DNA of 64,000 nt, taken from the IMG/VR virus record IMGVR_UViG_3300007513_002281, positions 46,044 through 110,043 of that record; one strand, written 5' to 3'. Source of the DNA: a virus. Position 1 is the first letter of the stretch. Each line of letters begins with the position of its first letter. Shown piece after piece: positions 42,279-50,078 of this stretch. The position numbers and the translations under genes are program-made. The notes beneath the pieces are model-generated. The model ran no database searches. It saw only the letters and a program-made list of their open reading frames with translations, and had not been told where the DNA came from.

Positions 42279-42611
42279 TTGAGTAAAAAAAGAAATATAA
42301 AGGAAGGGCAGATCTATCTTGTTAGAACAGCAGCAAGCGTCAATGTTCTAAAGAAGATTATTAAAATAGATGATTTGGAAAAAGGATGGTACACAGGGTG
42401 TCTTGTTTCTGAAGAAGATAAGCAGGCCCTTATCAAGCAGCAAGTCGCTTATTTAAAACATGAGAAGCCGAGTGAATGTATATCCTGGATATCCGAATCA
42501 GATATAATAAAACGCGTGTATAATAAAAAAAATAGTGGTACAATAAAGGGTACAAAGCGAAAAACAAGAAGGCGTGCATATGATCCGAATTCTAGGAAAG
42601 ATTCCAAATAG
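42279..42611 (+). CDS. Basic protein with SH3-like start
   Basis: A 110-residue protein starting TTG six bases after AAGGG. KEGQIYLVRTAASVNVLKKIIKID resembles the opening of the GDLV/SH3-like small proteins; the C-terminus is very basic (KGTKRKTRRRAYDPNSRK), suggesting RNA binding. A GTGTAA-class promoter for tilS lies within its 3' end. The structured RNA element sits directly upstream. Confidence 0.62.
   Translation: MSKKRNIKEGQIYLVRTAASVNVLKKIIKIDDLEKGWYTGCLVSEEDKQALIKQQVAYLKHEKPSECISWISESDIIKRVYNKKNSGTIKGTKRKTRRRAYDPNSRKDSK
42516..42544 (+). promoter_or_regulatory. Promoter, GTGTAT-17-TACAAT, inside upstream gene
   Basis: GTGTAT (42516-42521), 17-base spacer ending GTGG, TACAAT (42539-42544). 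It lies in the coding region of 42279-42611 and would give tilS its own transcript. Confidence 0.6.
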
Positions 42612-43200
42612 GATTACAGTCGCATGCAGCGGCGGTCCTGATTCAATGGCTATTGTTGATTTTTTGATTAAAGGTAGAAAGAATGTAACTGTCGCATACT
42701 TTAATCACGGAACAGATCACGGCTCTGAGGCTGCTGGGTTTGTTTTTGATTTCTGCAAAAAAAGAGATATCCCAATCATTTCAGGAAGTATGACAGCCCC
42801 AAAGACAAGTGATAAATCCTGGGAAGAGCACTGGCGAGATGAAAGATATAGATGGCTAAGCTGTATTGCAGGAGACGTCATAACAGGTCATCATCTCGAT
42901 GATTCTGCTGAATGGTATCTGTTTACTTCTTTGCATGGAAACGCGAGATTGATTCCGTATAGAAGAGACAATGTAGTCAGGCCATTTTTGACAACTCCGA
43001 AGTTAGAGTTTATAAGCTGGTGCGATAGAAATAGTATTGAATATCTTAGGGATCCTTCTAATGAGAATGAGAAATTCATGAGATCTATTATTAGAAATAA
43101 AATAATGCCCCAATGCCTAAGAGTGAATCCTGGATTGAGAAAGGTCATTAAGAAAAAAATTACTACTGAATATAAAGAAAAATGGGAGAATAAAAATTGA
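42580..43200 (+). CDS. tilS: tRNA(Ile)-lysidine synthetase TilS, short form
   Basis: A 206-residue N-type ATP pyrophosphatase. VACSGGPDSMA near residues 15-25 is the PP-loop; NHGTDHGSE and ITGHHLDDSAEWYL match the TilS/TtcA-type core, and RDPSNENEKFMRSIIRNKIMP is a TilS-specific segment (cf. D.SN....R..IR). TilS joins lysine to C34 of tRNA-Ile2(CAU), switching it from AUG to AUA decoding. The C-terminal domains of E. coli TilS are absent, as in short forms. ATG 42580 is preceded by AAGG at seven bases. A CAU-anticodon tRNA is 1.3 kb downstream. Confidence 0.85.
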   Translation: MIRILGKIPNRITVACSGGPDSMAIVDFLIKGRKNVTVAYFNHGTDHGSEAAGFVFDFCKKRDIPIISGSMTAPKTSDKSWEEHWRDERYRWLSCIAGDVITGHHLDDSAEWYLFTSLHGNARLIPYRRDNVVRPFLTTPKLEFISWCDRNSIEYLRDPSNENEKFMRSIIRNKIMPQCLRVNPGLRKVIKKKITTEYKEKWENKN

Positions 43201-44228
43201 AAATCAATAAGCTTATAGAGGGATTGTGCTTTGATGATGTTTTGCTGCTACCGCAGTATAGTGAGATCTTTTCTAGAAAAGAAACTGACACGTCAGTTCA
43301 AGTTAAGAATTTAGGTGATCTTGGGATCCCTGTTGTTTCGAGTCCAATGGATACAGTCACTGAGTCTTCAATGGCAACTGCAATGAGTCAGCTAGGCGGT
43401 CTAGGAATTATACACAGGTACAATACTATTAAGGACCAGTCGCTGATTGTTAAAAAGTCAATTGACAAAGGGGCAGATTTGGTTGGTGTGGCAGTTGGCG
43501 TTTCTGGTGACTATGTTGATCGGGCGCTGTCTGCTTGCAAGGCAGGAGCAAAGGTTATATGTGTTGACATTGCACATGGCCATCACGCTCTCATGCGATA
43601 TGCTTTGAAAACCCTTCGGAACACGTTTGGCGATGATATTCATATCATGGCTGGAAATGTTGCTACTGCTGCTGCATTTAATGATCTTTCTGACTGGGGT
43701 GCTGATAGCATTCGTGTTGGTGTTGGTGGTGGGTCTATCTGCTCTACCAGAATTCAGACAGGTCACGGTGTTCCTACGTTGCAGTCTATTATTGATTGCT
43801 CCTATTCTGATAGGGACTCGCTGCTCATCGCTGATGGTGGTATTAAGAATTCTGGAGATATTGTTAAGTCGCTTGCTGCAGGCGCAGATCTTGTCATGCT
43901 CGGCTCTATGCTTGCTGGAACAACTGAAGCCCCTGGAGAGATTATCTATTTAGATGGGGGTAGGTGCAAGGCATATAGGGGAATGGCTAGTAAAGATGCT
44001 CAAATTGACTGGAGAGGGCATACAGCTTCAATTGAGGGAGTTTCCTCAACTGTCCCACTAAAAGGGCCAGTTAAAGATATCATTGGTGAGATTATAACTG
44101 GTGTTAGAAGCGGAATGTCCTATAGCGGGGCTAAGACACTTAGAGAGCTGACATTTAAATCTAGGTTCATCAGACAGACTTCAGCGGGGTCTGTTGAGAG
44201 CTCCACACATATTTTAAAAAATGGATGA
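43197..44228 (+). CDS. IMP dehydrogenase/GMP reductase family enzyme (GMP-reductase-like)
   Basis: A 343-residue TIM barrel starting with TTG in a TTGA overlap. [39 protein letters not shown] (catalytic Cys) and [11 protein letters not shown] are shared by both enzymes. There is no CBS domain insert. The flap region [10 protein letters not shown] and the length (GMP reductase about 345) favour GMP reductase, which returns GMP to IMP with NADPH; IMP dehydrogenase is not excluded. It would adjust purine pools in infected cells. Confidence 0.85.
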   Translation: MKINKLIEGLCFDDVLLLPQYSEIFSRKETDTSVQVKNLGDLGIPVVSSPMDTVTESSMATAMSQLGGLGIIHRYNTIKDQSLIVKKSIDKGADLVGVAVGVSGDYVDRALSACKAGAKVICVDIAHGHHALMRYALKTLRNTFGDDIHIMAGNVATAAAFNDLSDWGADSIRVGVGGGSICSTRIQTGHGVPTLQSIIDCSYSDRDSLLIADGGIKNSGDIVKSLAAGADLVMLGSMLAGTTEAPGEIIYLDGGRCKAYRGMASKDAQIDWRGHTASIEGVSSTVPLKGPVKDIIGEIITGVRSGMSYSGAKTLRELTFKSRFIRQTSAGSVESSTHILKNG

Positions 44229-44436
44229 TGAAAAAGATGTTTCCCCTGGAGATCTTGTTGAGATAACTTGGTCAAACTTTGGAAAGGGGCTTGCTCTTGT
44301 CTTAGATGTTTTCTCTGCTAAGAATGTTAGCTCCGGTGAGATAAATTTTATAGGAAGGGCAATTTGCAGCGGGTCTATCATTAATTTTATGCCTGGCTGT
44401 CACGTCCATTTATTAGCAACATCTAGTGTAAACTAA
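44221..44436 (+). CDS. Small GDLV (SH3-like) protein
   Basis: A 71-residue protein overlapping the upstream gene by 8 bases. SPGDLVEITWSNFGKGLALVLDVF and PGCHVHLLA form the strand pattern of a small barrel. It belongs with the genes at 50914, 51603, 53915, 54821 and 58472. Function unknown. Confidence 0.6.
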   Translation: MDDEKDVSPGDLVEITWSNFGKGLALVLDVFSAKNVSSGEINFIGRAICSGSIINFMPGCHVHLLATSSVN

Positions 44437-44454
44437 GCTAATAAGAGATATACT
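44426..44454 (+). promoter_or_regulatory. Promoter, GTGTAA-17-TATACT, for tRNA
   Basis: GTGTAA (44426-44431), 17 bases, TATACT (44449-44454), ten bases before the tRNA gene. The transcript would begin almost at the 5' end of the tRNA. Confidence 0.7.
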
Positions 44455-44463
44455 AATGATCAT

Positions 44464-44540
44464 GGGGAGTTAGCTCAATCGGTCAGAGCAACGGTCTCAT
44501 AAACCGTAGGTTCTGGGTTCAAGCCCCAGGCTCCCTACCA
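44464..44540 (+). tRNA. tRNA with CAU anticodon (Ile2 or Met)
   Basis: A 77-base tRNA. Acceptor GGGGAGT pairs with GCTCCCT (G-U first and U-G last pairs). The anticodon stem ACGGT/ACCGT encloses CTCATAA with anticodon CAT; T-arm CTGGG TTCAAGC CCCAG; encoded CCA. It lacks the three G-C pairs of initiator anticodon stems. CAU can be elongator Met or, after lysidine formation by TilS, Ile for AUA. The phage-encoded TilS 1.3 kb upstream makes Ile2 the better guess. Confidence 0.9.
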
Positions 44541-44554
44541 ATTATGTCATTAAG

Positions 44555-45352
44555 ATGAAAAAAAAAGAAAAGATAGACCCTAGCTGGAAAGAAGTGCATT
44601 ATCCAATCTGCGATGTGCCCTTGGCAGCTGATGAGCAGAAGCTAGTCTTAGAAGAGATGAGATATCTTTATAGTCTTGTAGAGCACTTTAATAATGAAAT
44701 AGCCTCTCAAAGATACCGAAGTATGTCGATGACTGAAATCATAGAAGATCTCAATCTAGATCACAATAGCATCGTTATTGATCTTGGGACTTTTGTTGGC
44801 CAGCAGATAGAAGACCTTGCAGAGGCTAATGTTGAAGTTCACGCATTTGAGCCCCATCCAATATTTTCAAAATCTCTTGAAGAGAGGTTCTCTTCATATA
44901 AAAATGTCATCATAAATCCAATTGCAGCCGGTGCAGTTGATGGTGAGTTTGATCTCTTTTATCAGAGAGCTAGTGACGATTTTAATGGGGGAGCCTCACT
45001 TGTAATTCACAAGATGGATACACACATAGACTTTTTTAAAAAGGTTGAGAGGGGTCCCGAAGTCAGTCACAAGGTCAGGTGTGTTGATATTTCAGACTAT
45101 ATTTCTTCTCTTGATAGGCAGATTGACATTTTAAAGATAGATGTTGAAGGTTTTGAATACATTATACTTTCTCGACTAATCGAGACGGGAATGATTGATA
45201 AGGTAGACCGTATCTTTTTTGCCGATCACCGCGATGATTTTTTCGCAATAGAGTGGTTTAGAATTGCAATTAAGACTATTAGAGAGGCATCAAATACACC
45301 TAAAAATATTGAGAAAATATTTTCTAGGCATACAGCTCATATTGAAAAATAG
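44555..45352 (+). CDS. FkbM-family methyltransferase
   Basis: A 265-residue protein. VIDLGTFVGQQ (about residues 71-81) is the SAM-binding motif I, VHAFEPHP near 93-100 the motif II typical of FkbM, and DILKIDVEGFEYIILS near 191-206 the signature of that family. FkbM enzymes O-methylate sugars or natural products; next to another methyltransferase it may modify glycans. No signal peptide; cytoplasmic. Confidence 0.82.
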   Translation: MKKKEKIDPSWKEVHYPICDVPLAADEQKLVLEEMRYLYSLVEHFNNEIASQRYRSMSMTEIIEDLNLDHNSIVIDLGTFVGQQIEDLAEANVEVHAFEPHPIFSKSLEERFSSYKNVIINPIAAGAVDGEFDLFYQRASDDFNGGASLVIHKMDTHIDFFKKVERGPEVSHKVRCVDISDYISSLDRQIDILKIDVEGFEYIILSRLIETGMIDKVDRIFFADHRDDFFAIEWFRIAIKTIREASNTPKNIEKIFSRHTAHIEK

Positions 45353-45412
45353 CATTTTCTTTTTTATCATTTGGCTGTATAATATAATAATCGTTATGGA
45401 GAAATTTAATTA

Positions 45413-46096
45413 ATGATCAACTTACATGGAAAAGATGGGGTTATGAACTTTCTCATCCGTCGTTACGGATATGAGTCATATCTAGAAATTGGTGGGCAAC
45501 CTGCTTCTGAGAGAGCAACATACCATAAGGTTAAATGCAGAACAAAGGACTCTATTGATCCAGACCCAAATGCTGCAGCAACTGATCTTCCCAGTGGGAT
45601 GACACACCATTTTATGATGTCTGATGAGTTCTTTGAAAAAAATGCTGGTAAGAAAAAGTTTGATCTTGTTTTTATTGATGGGTACCATGAGCATCAACAA
45701 GTTCTTAGAGATATCACTAATTCTTTAGAATGCTTGACAGAGAATGGAACAATTGTTCTCCACGACATGCTTCCTCCGACGAGAGATCTCGAGGCAATAA
45801 ATAGAACTGGGACAGGCTGGCGCGCATTTGCAGACCTAAGAGCATCTCGAGAAGATCTCACCATGTTCACATGTCCGCCGCCGTGGGGAACAGAGGACGG
45901 ACTAGGTGTTATTAGAAGAGGAAAGCAGGATATTTTTACCAAGGATGTTGAATATGACTATGATTTTTTTCTAGAGAATAGAAATCAATTAATGAATATT
46001 ATTACGCCTACAGAATTTTTAGCGAATGTAGGTGTTATCGTTATTCAGTGTCCAGAGTGCAGCTCAAATATCATCCTTCAGTCAAATGAACAATAA
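45413..46096 (+). CDS. Class I SAM-dependent methyltransferase
   Basis: A 227-residue protein. YESYLEIGGQPASE near residues 21-34 is the glycine-rich SAM site; KKFDLVFIDGYHEHQQVLRDI (about 81-101) and GTIVLHDMLPPT match the CmcI/Methyltransf_24 group, with DGYH..HDM residues often binding metal. The C-terminal end has CPEC. Probable partner of the FkbM gene upstream; substrate unknown. Confidence 0.78.
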   Translation: MINLHGKDGVMNFLIRRYGYESYLEIGGQPASERATYHKVKCRTKDSIDPDPNAAATDLPSGMTHHFMMSDEFFEKNAGKKKFDLVFIDGYHEHQQVLRDITNSLECLTENGTIVLHDMLPPTRDLEAINRTGTGWRAFADLRASREDLTMFTCPPPWGTEDGLGVIRRGKQDIFTKDVEYDYDFFLENRNQLMNIITPTEFLANVGVIVIQCPECSSNIILQSNEQ

Positions 46097-46187
46097 GAAT
46101 CGTAATATTTTAGATTAAGATTAAACAAATTTTAAAATAATGATAATTTACCAAGATGCTCTATAAAGAGCTAAGGAGAGAAAAAAC

Positions 46188-46562
46188 ATGCTACAAAAAG
46201 CTAAAGATCTTTGGGCAAGCTGGAAGGTTCAGCTTAGTTTTGTTGGAGGCGCACTTGTTGTTTCCGCTGTTTGGGGAACGTGCACATACGAGCCCCCAGA
46301 AGCTGATCTAGAGGTTTCTGCAACGACCACTGATAATCAGGACGGTACTGCCAATACAACATCAACAGAAGCTGATGGTGAGACCACTACGACCACTACG
46401 ACATCTGACGGGACTGGGACCACAACCGGTAACAATACAACGACAGATGCCAATACCACCACAACTACTGGAGATAATACATCTGCTAATACCGGTGATA
46501 CCACTACCACTACCACTACTACTACAACTGGTAATGGGACAACTGAGAGCACAGATAATTAG
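46188..46562 (+). CDS. Membrane-anchored Thr-rich low-complexity protein
   Basis: A 124-residue protein with AAGGAG upstream. One transmembrane segment (about 15-32), then PPEAD and about 80 residues of Thr-rich sequence with Gly/Asn/Asp interruptions. More than a third of the residues are Thr. Such stretches can be glycosylated or form an extended stalk. The repeat DNA (ACC/ACT/ACA) is prone to length change. No enzymatic domain. Confidence 0.7.
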   Translation: MLQKAKDLWASWKVQLSFVGGALVVSAVWGTCTYEPPEADLEVSATTTDNQDGTANTTSTEADGETTTTTTTSDGTGTTTGNNTTTDANTTTTTGDNTSANTGDTTTTTTTTTTGNGTTESTDN

Positions 46563-46572
46563 ATAAAAAATG

Positions 46573-46602
46573 ATCTCACCTCTTTTTAAAAAGAGGTGAG
46601 AT
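46573..46602 (+). terminator. Long palindromic terminator
   Basis: ATCTCACCTCTTTTT / AAAAAGAGGTGAGAT is a perfect 30-base inverted repeat. The A/T-rich centre would serve as loop. It follows the Thr-rich gene and precedes the second copy of the structured RNA element. Confidence 0.8.
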
Positions 46603-46617
46603 TAAAAATCCCCCAAA

Positions 46618-46655
46618 CCGCAGGGAGGCACGGGTTAACAGGTGCCTCATTTTTT
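46618..46655 (+). ncRNA. Structured RNA element, copy B, ending as terminator
   Basis: Thirty-two bases (46618-46649) match 29 of 32 in the element at 42231. GAGGCAC (46625-46631) and GTGCCTC (46642-46648) form a 7-bp stem, followed here by T6, so this copy could terminate transcription. Unpaired CCGCAGG, CGGG and ACAG are also conserved, which a plain terminator would not need. It lies 36 bases before the gene at 46691. Confidence 0.6.
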
Positions 46656-46690
46656 ATTTATCTTTTTCTTCTTTCTGTAAATAATTATGA

Positions 46691-48385
46691 ATGGAAACAG
46701 CTAGTGAGAAAAAAGTGAGCAATATATCAGACCTTAGCCTCTTAATTAGAATGATGTTGCAAGAGCAGACAGAGAGAATACCCACTTCTAGAAGACAGGA
46801 GCGCACTGGGATCCCTGCTAAGCCCATTAGAACATACATACAATTTGTCAACCAGATAGTTAGAGGTAGTACTAAAAGACCGGTCGTGGTTTACGCATAT
46901 AATGATAGAACTATGGCAGCCTTTTCAGATGACATTCAAAGAATTGCACAGTGGTCTGAAAGATTTGAACAACGAGGTATTGAGTTCTTTAAGATTAACA
47001 CAGATTCAAGAAATCCAAGTGTAAGAAGGGCGTATGAAGACTATATCAATGAAACAGAGGTCAGGTATCAGCTACCAAAGATTCAAGTCTGGAGAGCCGG
47101 TCAGCCAGTTTTTATTGACTCTGGAAACATTTCAACATCTGCTACCCTAGAAGCCCTGCGCAGTCTAGTATACAATCAAGGAGATCCTCATCCTGATATC
47201 GACAATGTTGTATTTTCAAGATACGGTGATGACGGTGAACAGAGATGGAAGGCTGCTGAGGGATATATGTTTGATCCCAATGCCGACGACCTTAGTGTTA
47301 TTCAGAAACCAGACCCTCAGAGACAAGTGAATGTTGAGGCTGATTTAGACTCTGATCTATCTACGAGCCCTGCCTCTGATCTATCTACGAGCCCTGGGAC
47401 CCCTGAGGCCCCAGCCGTTACAAATATCTCATTCTCATATGATGATGGTAAAGCTGTTGTCAGTGTGATCACGAATGCTGCGGTCACTGAAGACAAGATC
47501 AGTTTTTACAGGCTAGAAAGACAATTAATTATTGATCTGGAAGGCACCACCCTCCCCGCAGACATAGCTCAGCTGGCAGGTGACGGTGAGCTGATCGATC
47601 GGATTGAGGCCGTGGATTTTGCAGATGGTGGGATATTTACTCGCGTGAGAATTTATTCTGGACGTGCAGAACCTATTCTACCTCCCCCAGAGGTCGCGGA
47701 CGGGATAATCAGAGTCTCTGTTGATCCCATACTTTCTGATCGATGCATGACCGATCCACCTGAAGAGCAGTATTTTCAAACCGAGTATGAGGGTACCGAG
47801 GTAGTGCTTAGCTGGTCTCCCTCTGCTGGGTCTGCAAGCGGATGTGAAACAGCTGTGCGCTCCGATGGGTCAATAGCACACGCTAGGTATTTTTATTTTA
47901 CAGAAACCAATCGTTTTGGCTACCGCGCACCAGGAGACACGGATATGATTATGCTTAGCTCGCGTGCTAGCCTGGAGTCCATAATGGACAATACAGTTCC
48001 CCGGGGCTATGCAGTACCCTGGGCAGATGACAGGGAAGAGATCTTGGGCTCAGCAAGGGCTTCTGCTAGCAGCGGTAGCGAGTCAGATCACTCACCAGAT
48101 GTCATACGAATTGTAGCTGGCTATGATTATGAAACACTTAGCTCACCATCCCTTAGCTACGGAAGAGATAGCGGAGGCAAGTATATCAGACTTCCTAATG
48201 TTTCTGCTGGGAGTGACAGACAGGATGCACGGATGAGTACCGCCCTAGATGCGAACGGAGTGACCGACGCTCTCCACGATGCTGGTCACACAGACTACGC
48301 AGGAGAGCCTCATCCCCGGCTGGAACAAGGAGCCGCCGCGTATCCGAGAGCAAACCACATAAGAGTCTACAAGATAGAAGAATAA
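46691..48385 (+). CDS. Tagged protein with thioredoxin-like and AMIN-like regions
   Basis: A 564-residue protein. The N-terminus (SNISDLSLLIRMMLQEQTE) is a divergent tag with M-L-Q-E. Residues 50-155 have a strand-helix order like a thioredoxin fold (RPVVVYAYND, GIEFFKINTDS, PKIQVWRAGQPVFI), without a CxxC pair. A 24-base tandem duplication (47350-47397) doubles SDLSTSPA. Residues 240-345 (VTNISFSYDDGKAVVSVITN, RQLIIDLEGTTLP) resemble an AMIN domain, which binds peptidoglycan or outer-membrane machinery. GC content is higher than in neighbours. It may be an injected or virion protein acting at the envelope. Confidence 0.62.
   Translation: METASEKKVSNISDLSLLIRMMLQEQTERIPTSRRQERTGIPAKPIRTYIQFVNQIVRGSTKRPVVVYAYNDRTMAAFSDDIQRIAQWSERFEQRGIEFFKINTDSRNPSVRRAYEDYINETEVRYQLPKIQVWRAGQPVFIDSGNISTSATLEALRSLVYNQGDPHPDIDNVVFSRYGDDGEQRWKAAEGYMFDPNADDLSVIQKPDPQRQVNVEADLDSDLSTSPASDLSTSPGTPEAPAVTNISFSYDDGKAVVSVITNAAVTEDKISFYRLERQLIIDLEGTTLPADIAQLAGDGELIDRIEAVDFADGGIFTRVRIYSGRAEPILPPPEVADGIIRVSVDPILSDRCMTDPPEEQYFQTEYEGTEVVLSWSPSAGSASGCETAVRSDGSIAHARYFYFTETNRFGYRAPGDTDMIMLSSRASLESIMDNTVPRGYAVPWADDREEILGSARASASSGSESDHSPDVIRIVAGYDYETLSSPSLSYGRDSGGKYIRLPNVSAGSDRQDARMSTALDANGVTDALHDAGHTDYAGEPHPRLEQGAAAYPRANHIRVYKIEE
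47350..47397 (+). repeat. 24-base tandem duplication in coding sequence
   Basis: Two adjacent 24-base units (47350-47373 and 47374-47397) differ only in the last base and encode SDLSTSPA/G twice. It is a recent in-frame duplication in a linker. Confidence 0.9.
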
Positions 48386-48388
48386 ATC

Positions 48389-48418
48389 GTGTAAACCTAA
48401 GACTGGCTGTGGTATAAT
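48389..48418 (+). promoter_or_regulatory. Promoter, GTGTAA-18-TATAAT
   Basis: GTGTAA (48389-48394, within CGTGTAAAC), 18-base spacer ending TGTGG, TATAAT (48413-48418). Extended -10 form. It serves the gene at 48443 and probably the following tRNA cluster. Confidence 0.7.
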
Positions 48419-48442
48419 AACCAGGTAATTAAGAGGATGCAC

Positions 48443-48781
48443 ATGTCAAACAGCACAACTGTTAGATTCGGTGATCAAACTGCTTCTTTGCAAGATGTCA
48501 CCTTTTACGTCTTTGATGAGAGCTCTAATCGAGCGCTAGAGTATTTTAGAACTCTTGAGTATCCTGAGGAGCTTGACGTTGCAGTTGACTGCGGTCATGC
48601 CTCTCGTGTCGCAGCTGAGGATGCCATTGAGGCATACACAGTCTTGCGTCGATCGCTGTTTATGATCGACTCAATGCTTCAGGCAGGTTACATCGAAGAT
48701 GTTAGACTTCTAATCTCTGACACCTTGTCAGATGTTAAGATGAGAGAGCAGGAAAAAAGAGATACGCTAATCATTGATTAG
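48443..48781 (+). CDS. Unrecognised protein upstream of tRNA cluster
   Basis: A 112-residue protein; ATG 48443 is seven bases after AGAGG. Beta strands at the N-terminus and a helical C-terminal half with Glu/Arg. No recognised motif. Confidence 0.6.
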   Translation: MSNSTTVRFGDQTASLQDVTFYVFDESSNRALEYFRTLEYPEELDVAVDCGHASRVAAEDAIEAYTVLRRSLFMIDSMLQAGYIEDVRLLISDTLSDVKMREQEKRDTLIID

Positions 48782-48792
48782 GATATAGTTAT

Positions 48793-48869
48793 GCGCCCTT
48801 AGCTCAGCTGGATAGAGCATCGGTCTTCTAAACCGAGGGTCGCAGGTTCGAGTCCTGCAGGGCGTACCA
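48793..48869 (+). tRNA. tRNA-Arg (anticodon UCU)
   Basis: A 77-base tRNA. Acceptor GCGCCCT pairs with AGGGCGT (G-U first pair), anticodon stem TCGGT/ACCGA around CTTCTAA with anticodon TCT, T-arm GCAGGTTCGAGTCCTGC, encoded CCA. It reads AGA, the Arg codon common in this sequence. Confidence 0.93.
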
Positions 48870-48874
48870 TATAT

Positions 48875-48951
48875 TCCCCCTTAGCTCAGCTGGTTAGAGC
48901 ACCGGACTGTTAATCCGGGTGTCGTTGGTTCAAGTCCAACAGGGGGAGCCA
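48875..48951 (+). tRNA. tRNA-Asn (anticodon GUU)
   Basis: A 77-base tRNA. Acceptor TCCCCCT/AGGGGGA fully paired; anticodon stem CCGGA/TCCGG around CTGTTAA with anticodon GTT; T-arm GTTGGTTCAAGTCCAAC; encoded CCA. Five bases after tRNA-Arg. Confidence 0.93.
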
Positions 48952-48969
48952 AAAATTAAGGAAACAATT

Positions 48970-49194
48970 ATGAGACTTTTTACTATGCTTGTCACAACAC
49001 TTTTTTGTCTAGGTGTTGTTGACCTCATTGAAAATGGAATGGCAAGTGTGGAATTCAGAACAGATGGGGATGAGACCTATCACGCTGATATTCCTGTTGA
49101 ACTTTTTCCATGTGAGATCAAAGAGGGAACTCCTTTCTATGCAGAGATCATCAATGGAGTGACTGAGATTCGTTGCGGAGAACCGCCGGAGTAG
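48970..49194 (+). CDS. Small exported protein within tRNA cluster
   Basis: A 74-residue protein; ATG 48970 follows AAGGA. MRLFTMLVTTLFCLGVVDLI is a signal peptide or membrane anchor, followed by an acidic beta-rich part with two Cys (LFPCEIKE, EIRCGEPPE) that could form a disulfide in the periplasm. No family recognised. Confidence 0.6.
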   Translation: MRLFTMLVTTLFCLGVVDLIENGMASVEFRTDGDETYHADIPVELFPCEIKEGTPFYAEIINGVTEIRCGEPPE

Positions 49195-49206
49195 TATGAT
49201 TAATGT

Positions 49207-49282
49207 GCCACCGTAGCTCAGTTGGTAGAGCAGCTGATTTGTAATCAGCCGGTCGGAGGTTCGAGTCCTCTCGGTGGCTCCA
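49207..49282 (+). tRNA. tRNA-Thr (anticodon UGU)
   Basis: A 76-base tRNA. Acceptor GCCACCG/CGGTGGC; anticodon stem GCTGA/TCAGC around TTTGTAA with anticodon TGT; T-arm GGAGGTTCGAGTCCTCT; encoded CCA. It reads ACA. Confidence 0.94.
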
Positions 49283-49293
49283 TTGAGACTTAA

Positions 49294-50028
49294 ATGCTAA
49301 TTTGCCCACAAAGAAAGTTTATCTTTTTTAAGCCCCTAAAGTGTGCAGGGACATCAGTCGAGCATGCCCTGTATGCTGCCACAGGTCCAGATGCATTGTG
49401 CACAGGTAGCTCCTCTGGTAGCGGTGAGATTGAGTATGGCTCAAGAAATAATGAGCTCTTAGTTAACGGTCAACAGGCTATGCGATTTGTACAGCACACA
49501 CCGCCGGGCCTTTTTTATTCTAGAGTCGCCGACCCTGACTGGTATTATGACTATGCTAACATTACAATTGTAAGAAATCCATGGGATGCCCTGGTTTCTT
49601 TTTACTGGTGGTGTGTGAGAAGAGCGGGCACAGCAGAGGAGTGGATAATAAAACCAGATGATTCGCCAGGTGATATGGTAAAAAAGTTTGAGACTGTAAT
49701 GACAATGCCTGCGATATATTCGAATGATCTAATTGCTCATGAAATCGGGCTGGGTGCTTCTGTCTCTTCAGCTTTTATCTTTTTTCATACACTGAATAAT
49801 CTATTTATTGATGACAGGATTGACTGTTACTTACATTTTGAAAGCTTAGAAAGAGACTTTAGTGATCTGTGCGCAGAGCTTCAAATTAATGATGCGAAAT
49901 TGCACAAGCACAAGACCAGTCAGAGAAAGATGAAGTCTGATTATAGAAAGTATTACAATTCCTGGATGAGAAATATAGTTGCAGAAAAATTTTCCAGCTA
50001 TATCAAAAAGTTCAACTATAGCTTTTAA
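49294..50028 (+). CDS. Sulfotransferase-family protein 3
   Basis: A 244-residue protein. KFIFFKPLKCAGTSVEHAL near residues 8-26 and ITIVRNPWDALVSFYWW near 90-106 are the PAPS-binding loop and 3'-phosphate motif of the sulfotransferase family 2 type (carbohydrate sulfotransferases). A basic C-terminal region (HKHKTSQRKMKSDYRKYYN) follows. Carbohydrate acceptors are typical for this branch, so it may sulfate host or phage glycans. Confidence 0.78.
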   Translation: MLICPQRKFIFFKPLKCAGTSVEHALYAATGPDALCTGSSSGSGEIEYGSRNNELLVNGQQAMRFVQHTPPGLFYSRVADPDWYYDYANITIVRNPWDALVSFYWWCVRRAGTAEEWIIKPDDSPGDMVKKFETVMTMPAIYSNDLIAHEIGLGASVSSAFIFFHTLNNLFIDDRIDCYLHFESLERDFSDLCAELQINDAKLHKHKTSQRKMKSDYRKYYNSWMRNIVAEKFSSYIKKFNYSF

Positions 50029-50078
50029 ATGTTCAAATGTCTTGAGATTCTATACTTATCATTGTACGAGGTTTGATG

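Noticed and set aside
46337-46552. Val-rich open frame on the minus strand
   Set aside because: It is the reverse complement of Thr-rich repeat codons (ACN gives GTN), not an independent gene.
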